This document shows, piece after piece, positions 52,710 through 60,369 of a stretch of 64,000 nucleotides of DNA. A program made the position numbers and the translations under genes. This DNA is from an uncultured Chryseobacterium sp. (lineage in GTDB: Bacteria > Bacteroidota > Bacteroidia > Flavobacteriales > Weeksellaceae), in the NCBI GenBank assembly GCA_913775525.1, contig CAJYLH010000027.1:1-64000 (forward strand). The letters run 5' to 3'. Every line of letters begins with the position of its first letter. Positions within the stretch are counted from its first letter, which is position 1. A model generated the notes under the pieces. That model was not told the DNA's origin and made no database searches. It worked only from the letters and a program-made list of their open reading frames with translations.

Positions 52710-54101
52710 ATGGGAAATTTAAAACTTAAAGGAAAAGACATATTAAAATTAGGCTATCCGAACAACCAGAGTGTAAACATCGCCTTGGAAGTCATGAAAC
52801 GGAACTTTGCCACTAAAAATATCCATCACGTAAAATCCGTCCTGAAAGATATTCTGCTGAACCCGGAACATTTTGAACAGGACCTCACATTCGGGCAGAT
52901 TGCTGAAGCCTTGCTCTCATCACGGAAAACTGAAAAAAGAATGCTGAACAGTCAGCGTGCCTCATTTCAGATTTTTGGGAATAATATTTCAGATGAGGCC
53001 AAAAACCAGCTGTATACAGCACTAAAATTACCGGTATCGGTACAGGGCGCACTAATGCCTGATGCCCACAGCGGATACGGGCTGCCGATTGGCGGAGTGC
53101 TCGCCGTGGAAAATGCCGTCATTCCTTATGGAGTGGGGATGGACATCGGATGCAGGATGAGCCTCAGCATTCTGGATACGCCGGTTTCCTATTTGGACGG
53201 TGCCAAAGAAAAGTATGAAAAAGCATTGGCAGAGCATACAAGGTTCGGGATGTATGAAACCCACAAATCACATGTAGACCATGAGATTTTTGAACGCGAT
53301 ACATTCGATCTCATCCCCATATTGCGAAGGCTGAAAGGAAAAGCTGTAAAACAGATGGGCACTTCCGGTGGCGGAAACCACTTCGTAGAATTCGGTGAAG
53401 TGGAAATTACCGAAGAGGATGAGCAGATCGGGCTTCCCAAAGGCAGGTACCTGGGCATCCTTTCGCACAGCGGTTCTCGCGGCCTGGGAGCAGAAATCGC
53501 ACAGTATTATTCCAGGGTGGCGGCAGAACAGTGCCCGCTTCCCAAAGAAGCGCAACAGTTTGCCTGGCTGGACCTGAATACCCATCTGGGACTGGAATAC
53601 TGGACGGCCATGAACCTCGCAGGAGATTATGCTTCTGCCTGCCATGACGATATCCACAGGAGGCTGGTGAAAGCAGTGGGTGGCCGCGTAAAGGCCAGGA
53701 TTGAGAACCATCATAATTTTGCCTGGAAAGAAATACATAACGGCAAAGAGGTTATTGTTCACCGCAAAGGTGCAACGCCGGCTCATGCCGGTGAGCTGGG
53801 CATGATTCCGGGTTCTATGACGGCAAAAGGATTCATTGTCAGGGGAAAAGGAAATCCCGACGCGCTGAATTCGGCATCCCACGGAGCCGGCAGGGCTTTT
53901 TCAAGAGGCGAATGCAGAAGCCGGTTTACCCAGCATGATATCAAACAAGAGCTTAAACTCAAAAAAGTCACTCTGATGGGCGGAAATACGGAGGAAGCAC
54001 CTATGGCCTACAAAGACATCCATGAAGTGATGAATGCGCAGAGCGAGCTGGTAGATATTTTGGGAACCTTTCAGCCGAGAATGGTGAGAATGGATAAATA
54101 A
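52710..54101 (+). CDS. rtcB: RNA ligase RtcB (RtcB2-like, PrfH-associated)
   Basis: The 463-residue enzyme joins RNA ends with 2',3'-cyclic phosphate (or 3'-phosphate) to 5'-OH ends using GTP and Mn2+. Visible motifs are MPDAHSGYGLPIGGV, the metal Cys C148 in YGVGMDIGCRM, GTSGGGNHFVEFG, ILSHSGSRGLG, ENHHNFAW, HRKGATPAH and the guanylylated His H391 in SHGAGRAFSR. Its neighbour prfH identifies it with the RtcB-PrfH pairs known to repair and rescue ribosomes cut at the decoding centre. No archease or RtcA gene is adjacent. The stop is followed by a 12-base imperfect hairpin near 54111-54140 and a 152-base gap before the next gene. Confidence 0.94.
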   Translation: MGNLKLKGKDILKLGYPNNQSVNIALEVMKRNFATKNIHHVKSVLKDILLNPEHFEQDLTFGQIAEALLSSRKTEKRMLNSQRASFQIFGNNISDEAKNQLYTALKLPVSVQGALMPDAHSGYGLPIGGVLAVENAVIPYGVGMDIGCRMSLSILDTPVSYLDGAKEKYEKALAEHTRFGMYETHKSHVDHEIFERDTFDLIPILRRLKGKAVKQMGTSGGGNHFVEFGEVEITEEDEQIGLPKGRYLGILSHSGSRGLGAEIAQYYSRVAAEQCPLPKEAQQFAWLDLNTHLGLEYWTAMNLAGDYASACHDDIHRRLVKAVGGRVKARIENHHNFAWKEIHNGKEVIVHRKGATPAHAGELGMIPGSMTAKGFIVRGKGNPDALNSASHGAGRAFSRGECRSRFTQHDIKQELKLKKVTLMGGNTEEAPMAYKDIHEVMNAQSELVDILGTFQPRMVRMDK

Positions 54102-54110
54102 TAATGAATC

Positions 54111-54140
54111 AGCCGGGCAGGTCTTAAACCTGTCTGGCTT
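54111..54140 (+). other. intercistronic hairpin between rtcB and the nucleotidyltransferase gene
   Basis: A twelve-base stem with two wobble pairs (AGCCGGGCAGGT with ACCTGTCTGGCT), five-base loop, but no T run follows. It may be a weak terminator or an RNA-processing/stability element that sets the level of the downstream genes. Confidence 0.45.
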
Positions 54141-54253
54141 AAAGAAAAGGATGAGAGGTATGGATAATGAGTAATGTTTATTTAATATGTTAAAAATTAC
54201 ACGATTATCTCACAATTTACAATCTGCATCAAACAATTAAAATTAAACAACAA

Positions 54254-54799
54254 ATGGGAGCACCACACAACACCAAAAGATACGGAGAACTATGGCCGGA
54301 ATACAGAATTCAGTACGGCCTGGAAATTTTAAAAAAATTAAAACATAAAGTCATTATATCAGGTGGCTGGGCCTGGCATTTCATGTCTGAAAACGGACAT
54401 ACGGAATACAAGCACGCCCATGACCATAAAGACATCGATATTTTTGTAACCAGGGAGAATGTAGCAGAAGTCGTAATGCTGCTTCATCAGGAAGGATTTT
54501 CCAAAGTCTGGACCCGCTATGACCATCTGCCGAGCACAGAAAATTTCAGGCGGTATGAAAAAACCGTAGAAAGGGAAACCGGCAGGCCGTTCAGGATCAC
54601 GATCGATTTTTTTGAGCGGGACGATCTGGATACTATAGAATCAAACGGTTTTACCGTTCCTGAACCGCAGGTTCTGCTTTCCTTTTACAGGAATATCCAT
54701 TCAAGCGATAAATGCTGGGCTGTGATGGCGGCGAAAAGGCTGCTGGATAAGAATGTCGATCCCGTCGGCCATCCTGAACTCAGCAAAATACCGGAATAA
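54254..54799 (+). CDS. nucleotidyltransferase-fold protein in the RtcB-PrfH cassette
   Basis: The 181-residue cytoplasmic protein shows the polymerase-beta-type nucleotidyltransferase signature. It has GG at 37-38 in IISGGWAWHFM, the metal pair D60-x-D62 in HKDIDIFV and a third Asp D118 in FRITIDFF. The His-rich loop HTEYKHAHDHKD between the motifs is unusual. It is like MNT/LinB-type single-domain enzymes, not a known tRNA CCA enzyme. It starts 152 bases after rtcB and ends one base before the prfH start, so it is coupled to prfH. I infer an RNA-end or ribosome-linked nucleotide transfer, but the substrate is unknown and could instead be a protein or small molecule. Confidence 0.75.
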   Translation: MGAPHNTKRYGELWPEYRIQYGLEILKKLKHKVIISGGWAWHFMSENGHTEYKHAHDHKDIDIFVTRENVAEVVMLLHQEGFSKVWTRYDHLPSTENFRRYEKTVERETGRPFRITIDFFERDDLDTIESNGFTVPEPQVLLSFYRNIHSSDKCWAVMAAKRLLDKNVDPVGHPELSKIPE

Positions 54800-54800
54800 C

Positions 54801-55505
54801 ATGGAAAAATTAGTACAGATCACCTCGGGAAGAGGACCTTTGGAATGCCAGTGGGTGGTTGCCCGGATATTGAAGGCTTTCCTCGGGGAGGCAAAAGACA
54901 ATACAATAGAGTACGAAATCATTCACCGGGAGAACGGCGATAAAAATCTCACCCTCAAATCCGTTACCCTGCTTCTGAAAGCAAAAGAAGAATGTCTGAA
55001 CGGTTTTCTGAAAAGCTGGACGGGAAGCATTTGCTGGACGGGGAAAAGTACGTTCCGTAAGCTGCATAAAAGAAGCAACTGGTACATCGGTATTTTTGAA
55101 CTGGAAGGACTGAATGAAATCACTTTCAGTGAAAAAGAAATCCGGTTTCAGACCACCAGAAGCCAGGGAAGCGGCGGCCAGAATGTGAATAAAGTTAATA
55201 CCGCAGTGCGGGCCACTCATATTCCCACCGGAATCAGTGTCTTTGCACAGGATTCCCGCTCGCAACTGGAAAATAAGAAACTGGCGGTAATGCGATTACG
55301 CGAAAAGATCGTGGAACTTCATATCAGGCAGCTGGAAAAAAGGATGCAGGATACCTGGAACAACCATCTTCAGGTTGAAAGAGGAAATCCGGTACGCACT
55401 TTTACCGGCACTGATTTTAAGAATCACCATCAGGACCGGTCGTTCAAGAAGCAGCGGAATGCTTTAAAAACCCAATTAAAAAATGACTACAATGACCTTA
55501 GCTAA
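54801..55505 (+). CDS. prfH: peptide chain release factor H
   Basis: The 234-residue protein is a short release factor with the catalytic GGQ at residues 125-127 (SQGSGGQNVNK). Its N-terminal region (LVQITSGRGPLECQWVV, then TGKSTFRKLHKRSNWYIG) is specific to PrfH and lacks the stop-codon recognition domain of PrfA. PrfH is known to release peptides from ribosomes damaged at the decoding centre so that RtcB can repair the rRNA. The ATG at 54801 is one base after the preceding stop; the longer frame would overlap that gene. It overlaps the TPR gene by 23 bases. Confidence 0.94.
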   Translation: MEKLVQITSGRGPLECQWVVARILKAFLGEAKDNTIEYEIIHRENGDKNLTLKSVTLLLKAKEECLNGFLKSWTGSICWTGKSTFRKLHKRSNWYIGIFELEGLNEITFSEKEIRFQTTRSQGSGGQNVNKVNTAVRATHIPTGISVFAQDSRSQLENKKLAVMRLREKIVELHIRQLEKRMQDTWNNHLQVERGNPVRTFTGTDFKNHHQDRSFKKQRNALKTQLKNDYNDLS

Positions 55506-56016
55506 AAGCAAATATTATTTTGAAGCGCTGGATAACTATCCCTATAACCTTCCGGATTGCGTGGAAGCCCTGAACTATGCGCTTTCTTATGATCCGGAAG
55601 ATGCAGACAGCCTGTGCCTTATGGGGAGGATTTATGCAGAAACCCTTAAAGATTATGAAACGGCAAAATCGTATTTTGAAATGGCAATGCAGAGTAATGT
55701 CAGCAATGTTAATACCCCGAAATACTATATTTCATGCCTCATCGATCATGAAGATTATGATGAAGCAGAAAAGCTGATTGCCTATGCCCTGAAAATAAAA
55801 GGGATTGCAAAAGCAGATTTGCTGTACAGAAAGTCTTTTCTGTACGAAAAGAAAGAAGAGTACAAAAAAGCCCTGCACTCCATCAAAGAAGCAAAAAAGT
55901 TCAGCTATAATAAATCAATGACAGATTTTCTGAATGAAAGGGAAAAGTTGATCAAAGGCAAAATGCCTAAAACAAAAGCTAAAAAGAATAAAACAAAGGA
56001 AAAGGAGGCAAAATAG
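55483..56016 (+). CDS. TPR protein at the end of the RtcB-PrfH cassette
   Basis: The 177-residue protein consists of about three to four TPR units (PYNLPDCVEALNYALSYDPEDADSLCLMGRIYAETLKDYETAKSYFEMAM and later DYDEAEKLIAYALKI, EEYKKALHSIKEA). A strongly basic Lys-rich tail follows (KGKMPKTKAKKNKTKEKEAK) that could bind RNA or ribosomes. It overlaps prfH by 23 bases, so it is co-translated. It may be an adaptor for the cassette. The terminator stem runs through its last codons and stop. Confidence 0.82.
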   Translation: MTTMTLAKSKYYFEALDNYPYNLPDCVEALNYALSYDPEDADSLCLMGRIYAETLKDYETAKSYFEMAMQSNVSNVNTPKYYISCLIDHEDYDEAEKLIAYALKIKGIAKADLLYRKSFLYEKKEEYKKALHSIKEAKKFSYNKSMTDFLNEREKLIKGKMPKTKAKKNKTKEKEAK

Positions 56017-56028
56017 ACCTCCTTTTTC
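56001..56028 (+). terminator. terminator overlapping the TPR stop codon
   Basis: AAAGGAGG (56001-56008) pairs with CCTCCTTT (56018-56025), loop containing the TAG stop, followed by T. It ends the cassette transcript. Confidence 0.75.
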
Positions 56029-56112
56029 TGAATTTTTACATCTGGATATTGAGCCAGCTCCCTGAGCGGATCACTGTCCTGCAAGATCAGTCACTACGTG
56101 TTCTCTGAAAGC

Positions 56113-56400
56113 TTATTTTTTATTGGCAGTGGCCAGATAATCATACACCATCTGATGCTGCTCATCAGATAATTTGGCTTTAGGGGCCATTCTGCTTAAT
56201 GTTTTTATCCATCCCTGGTCGTCATGCTTCGCAGGATCCGGAAGCTTATGGCAGCGGTTACAGGAATTTTCGAAAATCGTTTTACCCTCGGCAATCTTTT
56301 CGGTGGAAGAGTATTTGGGTCCTGTGACAGCAGTGCTTTTAGGTCCGCATGAAGTAAGGAATGCTGCGGCGGCCATCAGGATCAGAGCTGAATTTTTCAT
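56113..56400 (-). CDS. small cytochrome c lipoprotein (second of a tandem pair)
   Basis: The 95-residue protein has a lipobox (AAFLTSCGP, Cys18) and a class I haem-c domain with the binding motif C47-NR-C50-H51 and a possible axial Met in SRMAPKA. It would be attached to the outer face of the inner membrane or to the outer membrane and carry electrons. It is about 60 percent identical by eye to the upstream paralogue, 29 bases away, so the two arose by tandem duplication and are likely one operon. Confidence 0.9.
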   Translation of the reverse strand: MKNSALILMAAAAFLTSCGPKSTAVTGPKYSSTEKIAEGKTIFENSCNRCHKLPDPAKHDDQGWIKTLSRMAPKAKLSDEQHQMVYDYLATANKK

Positions 56401-56429
56401 ATGGTGGTATTTAGTGAATTAATACGAAC

Positions 56430-56726
56430 TTATTTTTTTCCGGCAGATACAATATAGTCATATACCCATTGGTGCTGTTCATCTGTCAGCCTGGCTTTAG
56501 GGGCCATAGAATTCATGATTCCTACCCACTGTACAGAAGTATGGCTGGCTGGGTCCGGGAGCTTGTGGCATCTTCCGCATGAATTTTCAAAAATAGTTTT
56601 TCCCTGGGCAATTTGTTCTGCGGTGGAAGTCGCAGGGCCTGTAGCTGCTGTAGGAGTTGAGGTCTTAGGCGTACAGGAAGTCAGTAAAACAGCAGTCAAC
56701 AATGCTGTAGCAATACATTTTTTCAT
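56430..56726 (-). CDS. small cytochrome c lipoprotein (first of a tandem pair)
   Basis: The 98-residue protein has a lipobox (AVLLTSCTP, Cys18), a Thr/Pro/Ala-rich linker of about 20 residues, and the haem motif C50-GR-C53-H54. The shared block GKTIFENSC, RCHKLPDPA, MAPKA and TDEQHQWVYDY shows that it is a paralogue of the next gene. No cytochrome c oxidase or peroxidase gene is adjacent, so the partner is unknown. Confidence 0.9.
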   Translation of the reverse strand: MKKCIATALLTAVLLTSCTPKTSTPTAATGPATSTAEQIAQGKTIFENSCGRCHKLPDPASHTSVQWVGIMNSMAPKARLTDEQHQWVYDYIVSAGKK

Positions 56727-56845
56727 ATCCGATATTTAGGCTTAACAAAACAAATGTAATCAATTCCTTAAGCGGTTGATAAAGCCAGACCTAATTTAGA
56801 AACAATAAAATTAAAGGCTGGGAAAGGATTCTCCCGGTTATTTTA

Positions 56846-56853
56846 TATTTTTG
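56846..56853 (+). promoter_or_regulatory. -7 element abutting meaB
   Basis: TATTTTTG matches TAnnTTTG and ends five bases before the meaB ATG, so a transcript from it would be nearly leaderless. Confidence 0.45.
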
Positions 56854-56858
56854 ACCCA

Positions 56859-57845
56859 ATGAAATTTTCTACAGAAGAGCTTAGCGACGGGATACGGTCA
56901 GGAAACAAACGCCTGATTGCAAAAGCCATTACCCTGGTTGAAAGTAAAAAGGCAGAACACCGCCAGCAGGCAGAAGAGTTGCTTAAAAGGATCATGCCTT
57001 TCACAGGAAATTCGCTCAGGATAGGCGTTACCGGAGTGCCTGGAGCCGGAAAGTCTACTTTTATAGAAAATTTCGGGAAACTGGCGATAGCCCATGGAAA
57101 GAAAGTGGCTGTCCTGGCCATTGATCCCAGTTCTACAGTCAACAAAGGCAGTATTCTAGGAGATAAAACGCGCATGGAAGAACTTTCCAGGGAAGAGAAT
57201 GCCTTTATCCGCCCTTCTCCCAGCTCAGGTTTTTTAGGAGGGGTAGCTAATACGACTTTTGAAACCATGATGATCTGTGAAGCTGCAGGATATGATTATA
57301 TCTTGATCGAAACCGTAGGAGTAGGGCAGTCCGAAGTTTTGGTAGCAGATATCAGCGACGTTTTCCTGTTCCTGAAGATCATCGGAGGAGGAGATGAGCT
57401 ACAGGGCATCAAGCGGGGCATTATGGAAATGGTAGATATTATTTTCATCAACAAAGTGGATGAGGATAACCTTTCCAGGGCCAAAAATACAAGACTGGAA
57501 CTCAAGCGCGCTCTGGATTTCATGCCTCCGAAGGAAAAAGGATGGAAAGTGCCGGTACTGTTAGGTTCTGCCTTACAGAACCATGGACTGAGTGAAGTAT
57601 TTGAAAAGATCAATGCATTCACGAGCCTTAAAATAAAATCCGGAAACTTTGCTGAAGTCAGGAGGCAACAGGCAGAAAAAAGATTCGAATACTGGGTGCA
57701 GCATTACCTGCTGAATATGATGAAAAAGGATGCCTCTGTAGAAGAAGCCTATGCTGCCCATAAAAAAAATGCTTCGGACAGGATCTCGAATCCCAGTACC
57801 GAAGCAAAAATATTTGTTGAAAACGTACTTTTTAAAAAACCTTAA
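56859..57845 (+). CDS. meaB: methylmalonyl-CoA mutase-associated GTPase MeaB
   Basis: The 328-residue G3E GTPase protects and reloads methylmalonyl-CoA mutase with cobalamin. Walker A GVPGAGKST lies near residues 58-66, then AIDPSSTVNKGSILGDKTRM, IETVGVGQSE and the base motif NKVDED. The mutase gene it serves is at 49470. Its stop codon overlaps that of the convergent DUF4251 gene, with no terminator between them. Confidence 0.95.
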   Translation: MKFSTEELSDGIRSGNKRLIAKAITLVESKKAEHRQQAEELLKRIMPFTGNSLRIGVTGVPGAGKSTFIENFGKLAIAHGKKVAVLAIDPSSTVNKGSILGDKTRMEELSREENAFIRPSPSSGFLGGVANTTFETMMICEAAGYDYILIETVGVGQSEVLVADISDVFLFLKIIGGGDELQGIKRGIMEMVDIIFINKVDEDNLSRAKNTRLELKRALDFMPPKEKGWKVPVLLGSALQNHGLSEVFEKINAFTSLKIKSGNFAEVRRQQAEKRFEYWVQHYLLNMMKKDASVEEAYAAHKKNASDRISNPSTEAKIFVENVLFKKP

Positions 57846-58381
57846 GGTTTCGCTGTCGCTTCATTTTTCGAGATGTACCCTGTGTAGGTGATCGGCTGCC
57901 GGTCAGTACTTCGTACGGAAGTAAAAGCCGTTCCGTTTTTATAGACTTCAATCGTAATTTCATCAATATTCTTACCATCATTCCTGTCAGGCTTTATCTT
58001 GACCACCCAATTACCCTTTTTACTCTGGGTTTTGTTCACAGTGAAATTTTTTGTGGTGAACCTGAAGCTGTTATCTGTACCGTAGGTAGGGTTGAATACC
58101 CTTCCGAAGTAAGGTAAAGTAACATCCAGCATATTGTTTTTTACTACTACTGTATAATTTCCGTTCAGCTGTAAGATATTGGATGATGCGGAATTAGGAA
58201 TTGAATTCATAACGTTGATCACGTCATAGTTCATGGGATTTGCCCGCTGCGCATAGAACGTAAATTCCTGTGAATTAACCAGGGTGTCTACCGTTTTGGA
58301 ATCAAGAGATCCCTGGGATGAACAGTTCTGGAAAAAGAATAAAAAACCAAGCAGGGCCAAAAGTGGAATATGTCTTTTCAT
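57842..58381 (-). CDS. DUF4251 lipoprotein
   Basis: The 179-residue protein has a lipobox (FFFQNCSSQ) and a beta-rich DUF4251 domain (YAQRANPMNYDVINVMNSI, then LQLNGNYTVVVKNNMLDVTLPYFGRVF). DUF4251 lipoproteins are common in Bacteroidota and of unknown function. I use the ATG at 58381; the upstream frame is hydrophobic and covers a promoter-like TATATTTG (58427-58420 on the minus strand). It is divergent from the M48 protease gene. Confidence 0.85.
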   Translation of the reverse strand: MKRHIPLLALLGFLFFFQNCSSQGSLDSKTVDTLVNSQEFTFYAQRANPMNYDVINVMNSIPNSASSNILQLNGNYTVVVKNNMLDVTLPYFGRVFNPTYGTDNSFRFTTKNFTVNKTQSKKGNWVVKIKPDRNDGKNIDEITIEVYKNGTAFTSVRSTDRQPITYTGYISKNEATAKP

Positions 58382-58486
58382 GATAAGAGAATTAGGTATG
58401 GTAAAGAGCAAAATGCATGCAAATATAGCAAGCTTAATTTGTTTGGAATAATAATTGTTAAAGTTGAAATAAATAACACTCGGAAT

Positions 58487-59293
58487 ATGAAAATAAAACA
58501 CTTATTAGGAACCTCCGCAATAGCGCTTTCTGTAATGGCATGTACAACCAATCCTATTACCGGAAGATCTTCGCTGCAGCTGGCTAATAATTCTGAAATA
58601 GCAACCATGGCTGCGCAGGAGTACAGGACAACGCTTTCAAAATCCAAAGTTATTACCGGAACTGCAGATGCCAGGAGAGTGGTTAATGTAGGAAGCAGGA
58701 TAAAAGCTGCTGCCCAGAAATATTATCAGAATATAGGAAGATCTGCGGATCTGGCTAATTATAACTGGGAATTCAACCTGATCCAGAGCAACGAACTGAA
58801 TGCATGGTGTATGCCCGGCGGTAAAGTAGCGGTATATACAGGTATTTTGCCAATCACTAAAAATGATAACGGACTTGCTGTAGTAATGGGACACGAAGTT
58901 TCCCATGCCCTTGCCGGACATGGAAATGAAAGGATCTCCCAGGCAATGGTGGCGCAATATGGCGGGGCCATACTTGGCGGTACAATCTCCAATGCACAAT
59001 GGGCGAGTGTTTTCCAGCAAGTATATCCGATCGGATCGCAGGTTGCCCTATTGAAATATGGTAGAAATCAGGAATCTGAAGCTGATGAGATGGGGCTTTA
59101 CCTGATGTCTATGGCAGGTTACGACCCTAGAGAAGCAACATCATTCTGGGGAAGAATGGAAGCGGCATCCAAAGGAAGCCGGCAACCGGAATTCTTATCT
59201 ACCCACCCGAATCCTGAAACCAGAATCGCAGATATCCAAAAAGACCTGCCGAAAGCTCTGGAGTACTACAGGGCAGCCGGAGGAAAAATATAA
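58487..59293 (+). CDS. M48 family metalloprotease lipoprotein
   Basis: The 268-residue protein has a lipobox (LSVMACTTN, Cys19) and an M48 protease domain. The zinc motif H136-EVSH is in GHEVSHALAGHGNE, the third ligand Glu lies in NQESEADEMGLYLM, and STHPNPETRI follows. This is the LoiP/YcaL-like group acting in envelope quality control at the outer membrane. The 39 extra upstream codons overlap the divergent gene and would displace the lipobox, so I start at 58487. A terminator follows. Confidence 0.9.
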   Translation: MKIKHLLGTSAIALSVMACTTNPITGRSSLQLANNSEIATMAAQEYRTTLSKSKVITGTADARRVVNVGSRIKAAAQKYYQNIGRSADLANYNWEFNLIQSNELNAWCMPGGKVAVYTGILPITKNDNGLAVVMGHEVSHALAGHGNERISQAMVAQYGGAILGGTISNAQWASVFQQVYPIGSQVALLKYGRNQESEADEMGLYLMSMAGYDPREATSFWGRMEAASKGSRQPEFLSTHPNPETRIADIQKDLPKALEYYRAAGGKI

Positions 59294-59325
59294 TCAACAA
59301 TAACACTTTAATCTATTCATGAAGC

Positions 59326-59368
59326 AAGCCTTATCCGGATCAGTATCTATGGAATAAGGCTTTCTTTT
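59326..59368 (+). terminator. terminator of the M48 gene
   Basis: AAGCCTTAT (59326-59334) pairs perfectly with ATAAGGCTT (59354-59362), 19-base loop, then TCTTTT. Confidence 0.65.
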
Positions 59369-59393
59369 ATTAACCAAAAACAAACACATTATT

Positions 59394-59717
59394 ATGAAAA
59401 GCTTATCAATTACAGGGATTGTACTTTTAGCCATATCGGCATTACTTTTTTATCTGACGACAGATTTTACTGTGGAGAGGATTACCCTGTCCCATGTCAT
59501 GGGCGTTATGGCAGGCATTGGGATCGGCCTCATCATCGGTGGGATGGTAGGATACGTAAGTAAAGGAAGTGCTGTAAAGGAAGAAGAGAAAAGAAGAGAA
59601 TACAAACGTTTGCAGCAGGAGAAAGAAGAGCTTGAAAAACAGGCCGCTGAACTGGCCAGAAGAGAAGCGGAAATACAGGCAGAAACTTCTTATAAAAACC
59701 AAAATCCTCAAATTTAA
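59394..59717 (+). CDS. small membrane protein with coiled-coil tail
   Basis: The 107-residue protein has two transmembrane helices (about 5-22 and 34-56, the latter Gly-rich: MAGIGIGLIIGGMVGY). A cytoplasmic coiled coil (about 63-97, KEEEKRREYKRLQQEKEELEK) follows. Function unknown. The stop codon lies inside the loop of its own terminator. Confidence 0.75.
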   Translation: MKSLSITGIVLLAISALLFYLTTDFTVERITLSHVMGVMAGIGIGLIIGGMVGYVSKGSAVKEEEKRREYKRLQQEKEELEKQAAELARREAEIQAETSYKNQNPQI

Positions 59718-59738
59718 TATTTGAGGATTTAATTTTTT
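59702..59738 (+). terminator. terminator overlapping the 59394 gene stop
   Basis: A twelve-base perfect stem (59702-59713 with 59719-59730), loop TTAAT containing part of the stop codon, then TTTTTT. Confidence 0.82.
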
Positions 59739-59757
59739 AGCAGTAGAAGGGTAGGTG

Positions 59758-60369
59758 TTAAAACTTATATCCGAGTCCTACCATAAATAAGTTGGGACGG
59801 TTATCATATCTGATTTCTTCACCGGAAACCCTGTTGATGAAATCCCTGGAATCCTTGCTGAAAGATCCTTCATATTTTGCGTTGATAATCAGTTGCTTCA
59901 GTTCCACCTGGGCTCCGAACTGGTAACCAACGGTAAAGTTATCCCTTGCATTTTCCCTGAAATCATTGAAGGTGTCTTCTTTACTCAGGTTATAGCTGGC
60001 TACCGGACCTACGAAAGCGCTTAATGTATTTCCTAATACATTATATCCTAAAAGAACAGGAAGGTCTACCCTATTGCTCTGGATATCAAATGTGGTATTG
60101 GCTGCTGTAAACTCATTCTTAAAATGGGTATAATAAAGCTCCGGCATCACATAGAAAGCCATAGGAATGCCTACTTTCATCGAAAGACCTACATTAAAGC
60201 CTGCATTATTCTTTCCTTCTCCTTCAACAGCCGTATTAACCGTCCCTTTGATATTCTTCCAGGAAGGCGATCCTGTAGGAAAAATAAGGTTGGCTTTTCC
60301 TGCAAAGGAAATCTGCGCGGAAGCGAATAGGGCTGCATTAACTAATGCTATACTAAGTATCTTTTTCAT
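59758..60369 (-). CDS. outer-membrane beta-barrel protein (porin-like, PF13568 type)
   Basis: The 203-residue protein has a signal peptide (MKKILSIALVNAALFASAQ) and alternating strands typical of an eight- to ten-stranded barrel, with GFNVGLSMKVGIPMAFYVMPELYYTHFKNE and a C-terminal NLFMVGLGYKF that fits the BAM insertion signal. It overlaps the 3' end of the ABC ATPase gene by 17 bases, so it is probably part of the Mla-type operon. Role unknown. Confidence 0.82.
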   Translation of the reverse strand: MKKILSIALVNAALFASAQISFAGKANLIFPTGSPSWKNIKGTVNTAVEGEGKNNAGFNVGLSMKVGIPMAFYVMPELYYTHFKNEFTAANTTFDIQSNRVDLPVLLGYNVLGNTLSAFVGPVASYNLSKEDTFNDFRENARDNFTVGYQFGAQVELKQLIINAKYEGSFSKDSRDFINRVSGEEIRYDNRPNLFMVGLGYKF

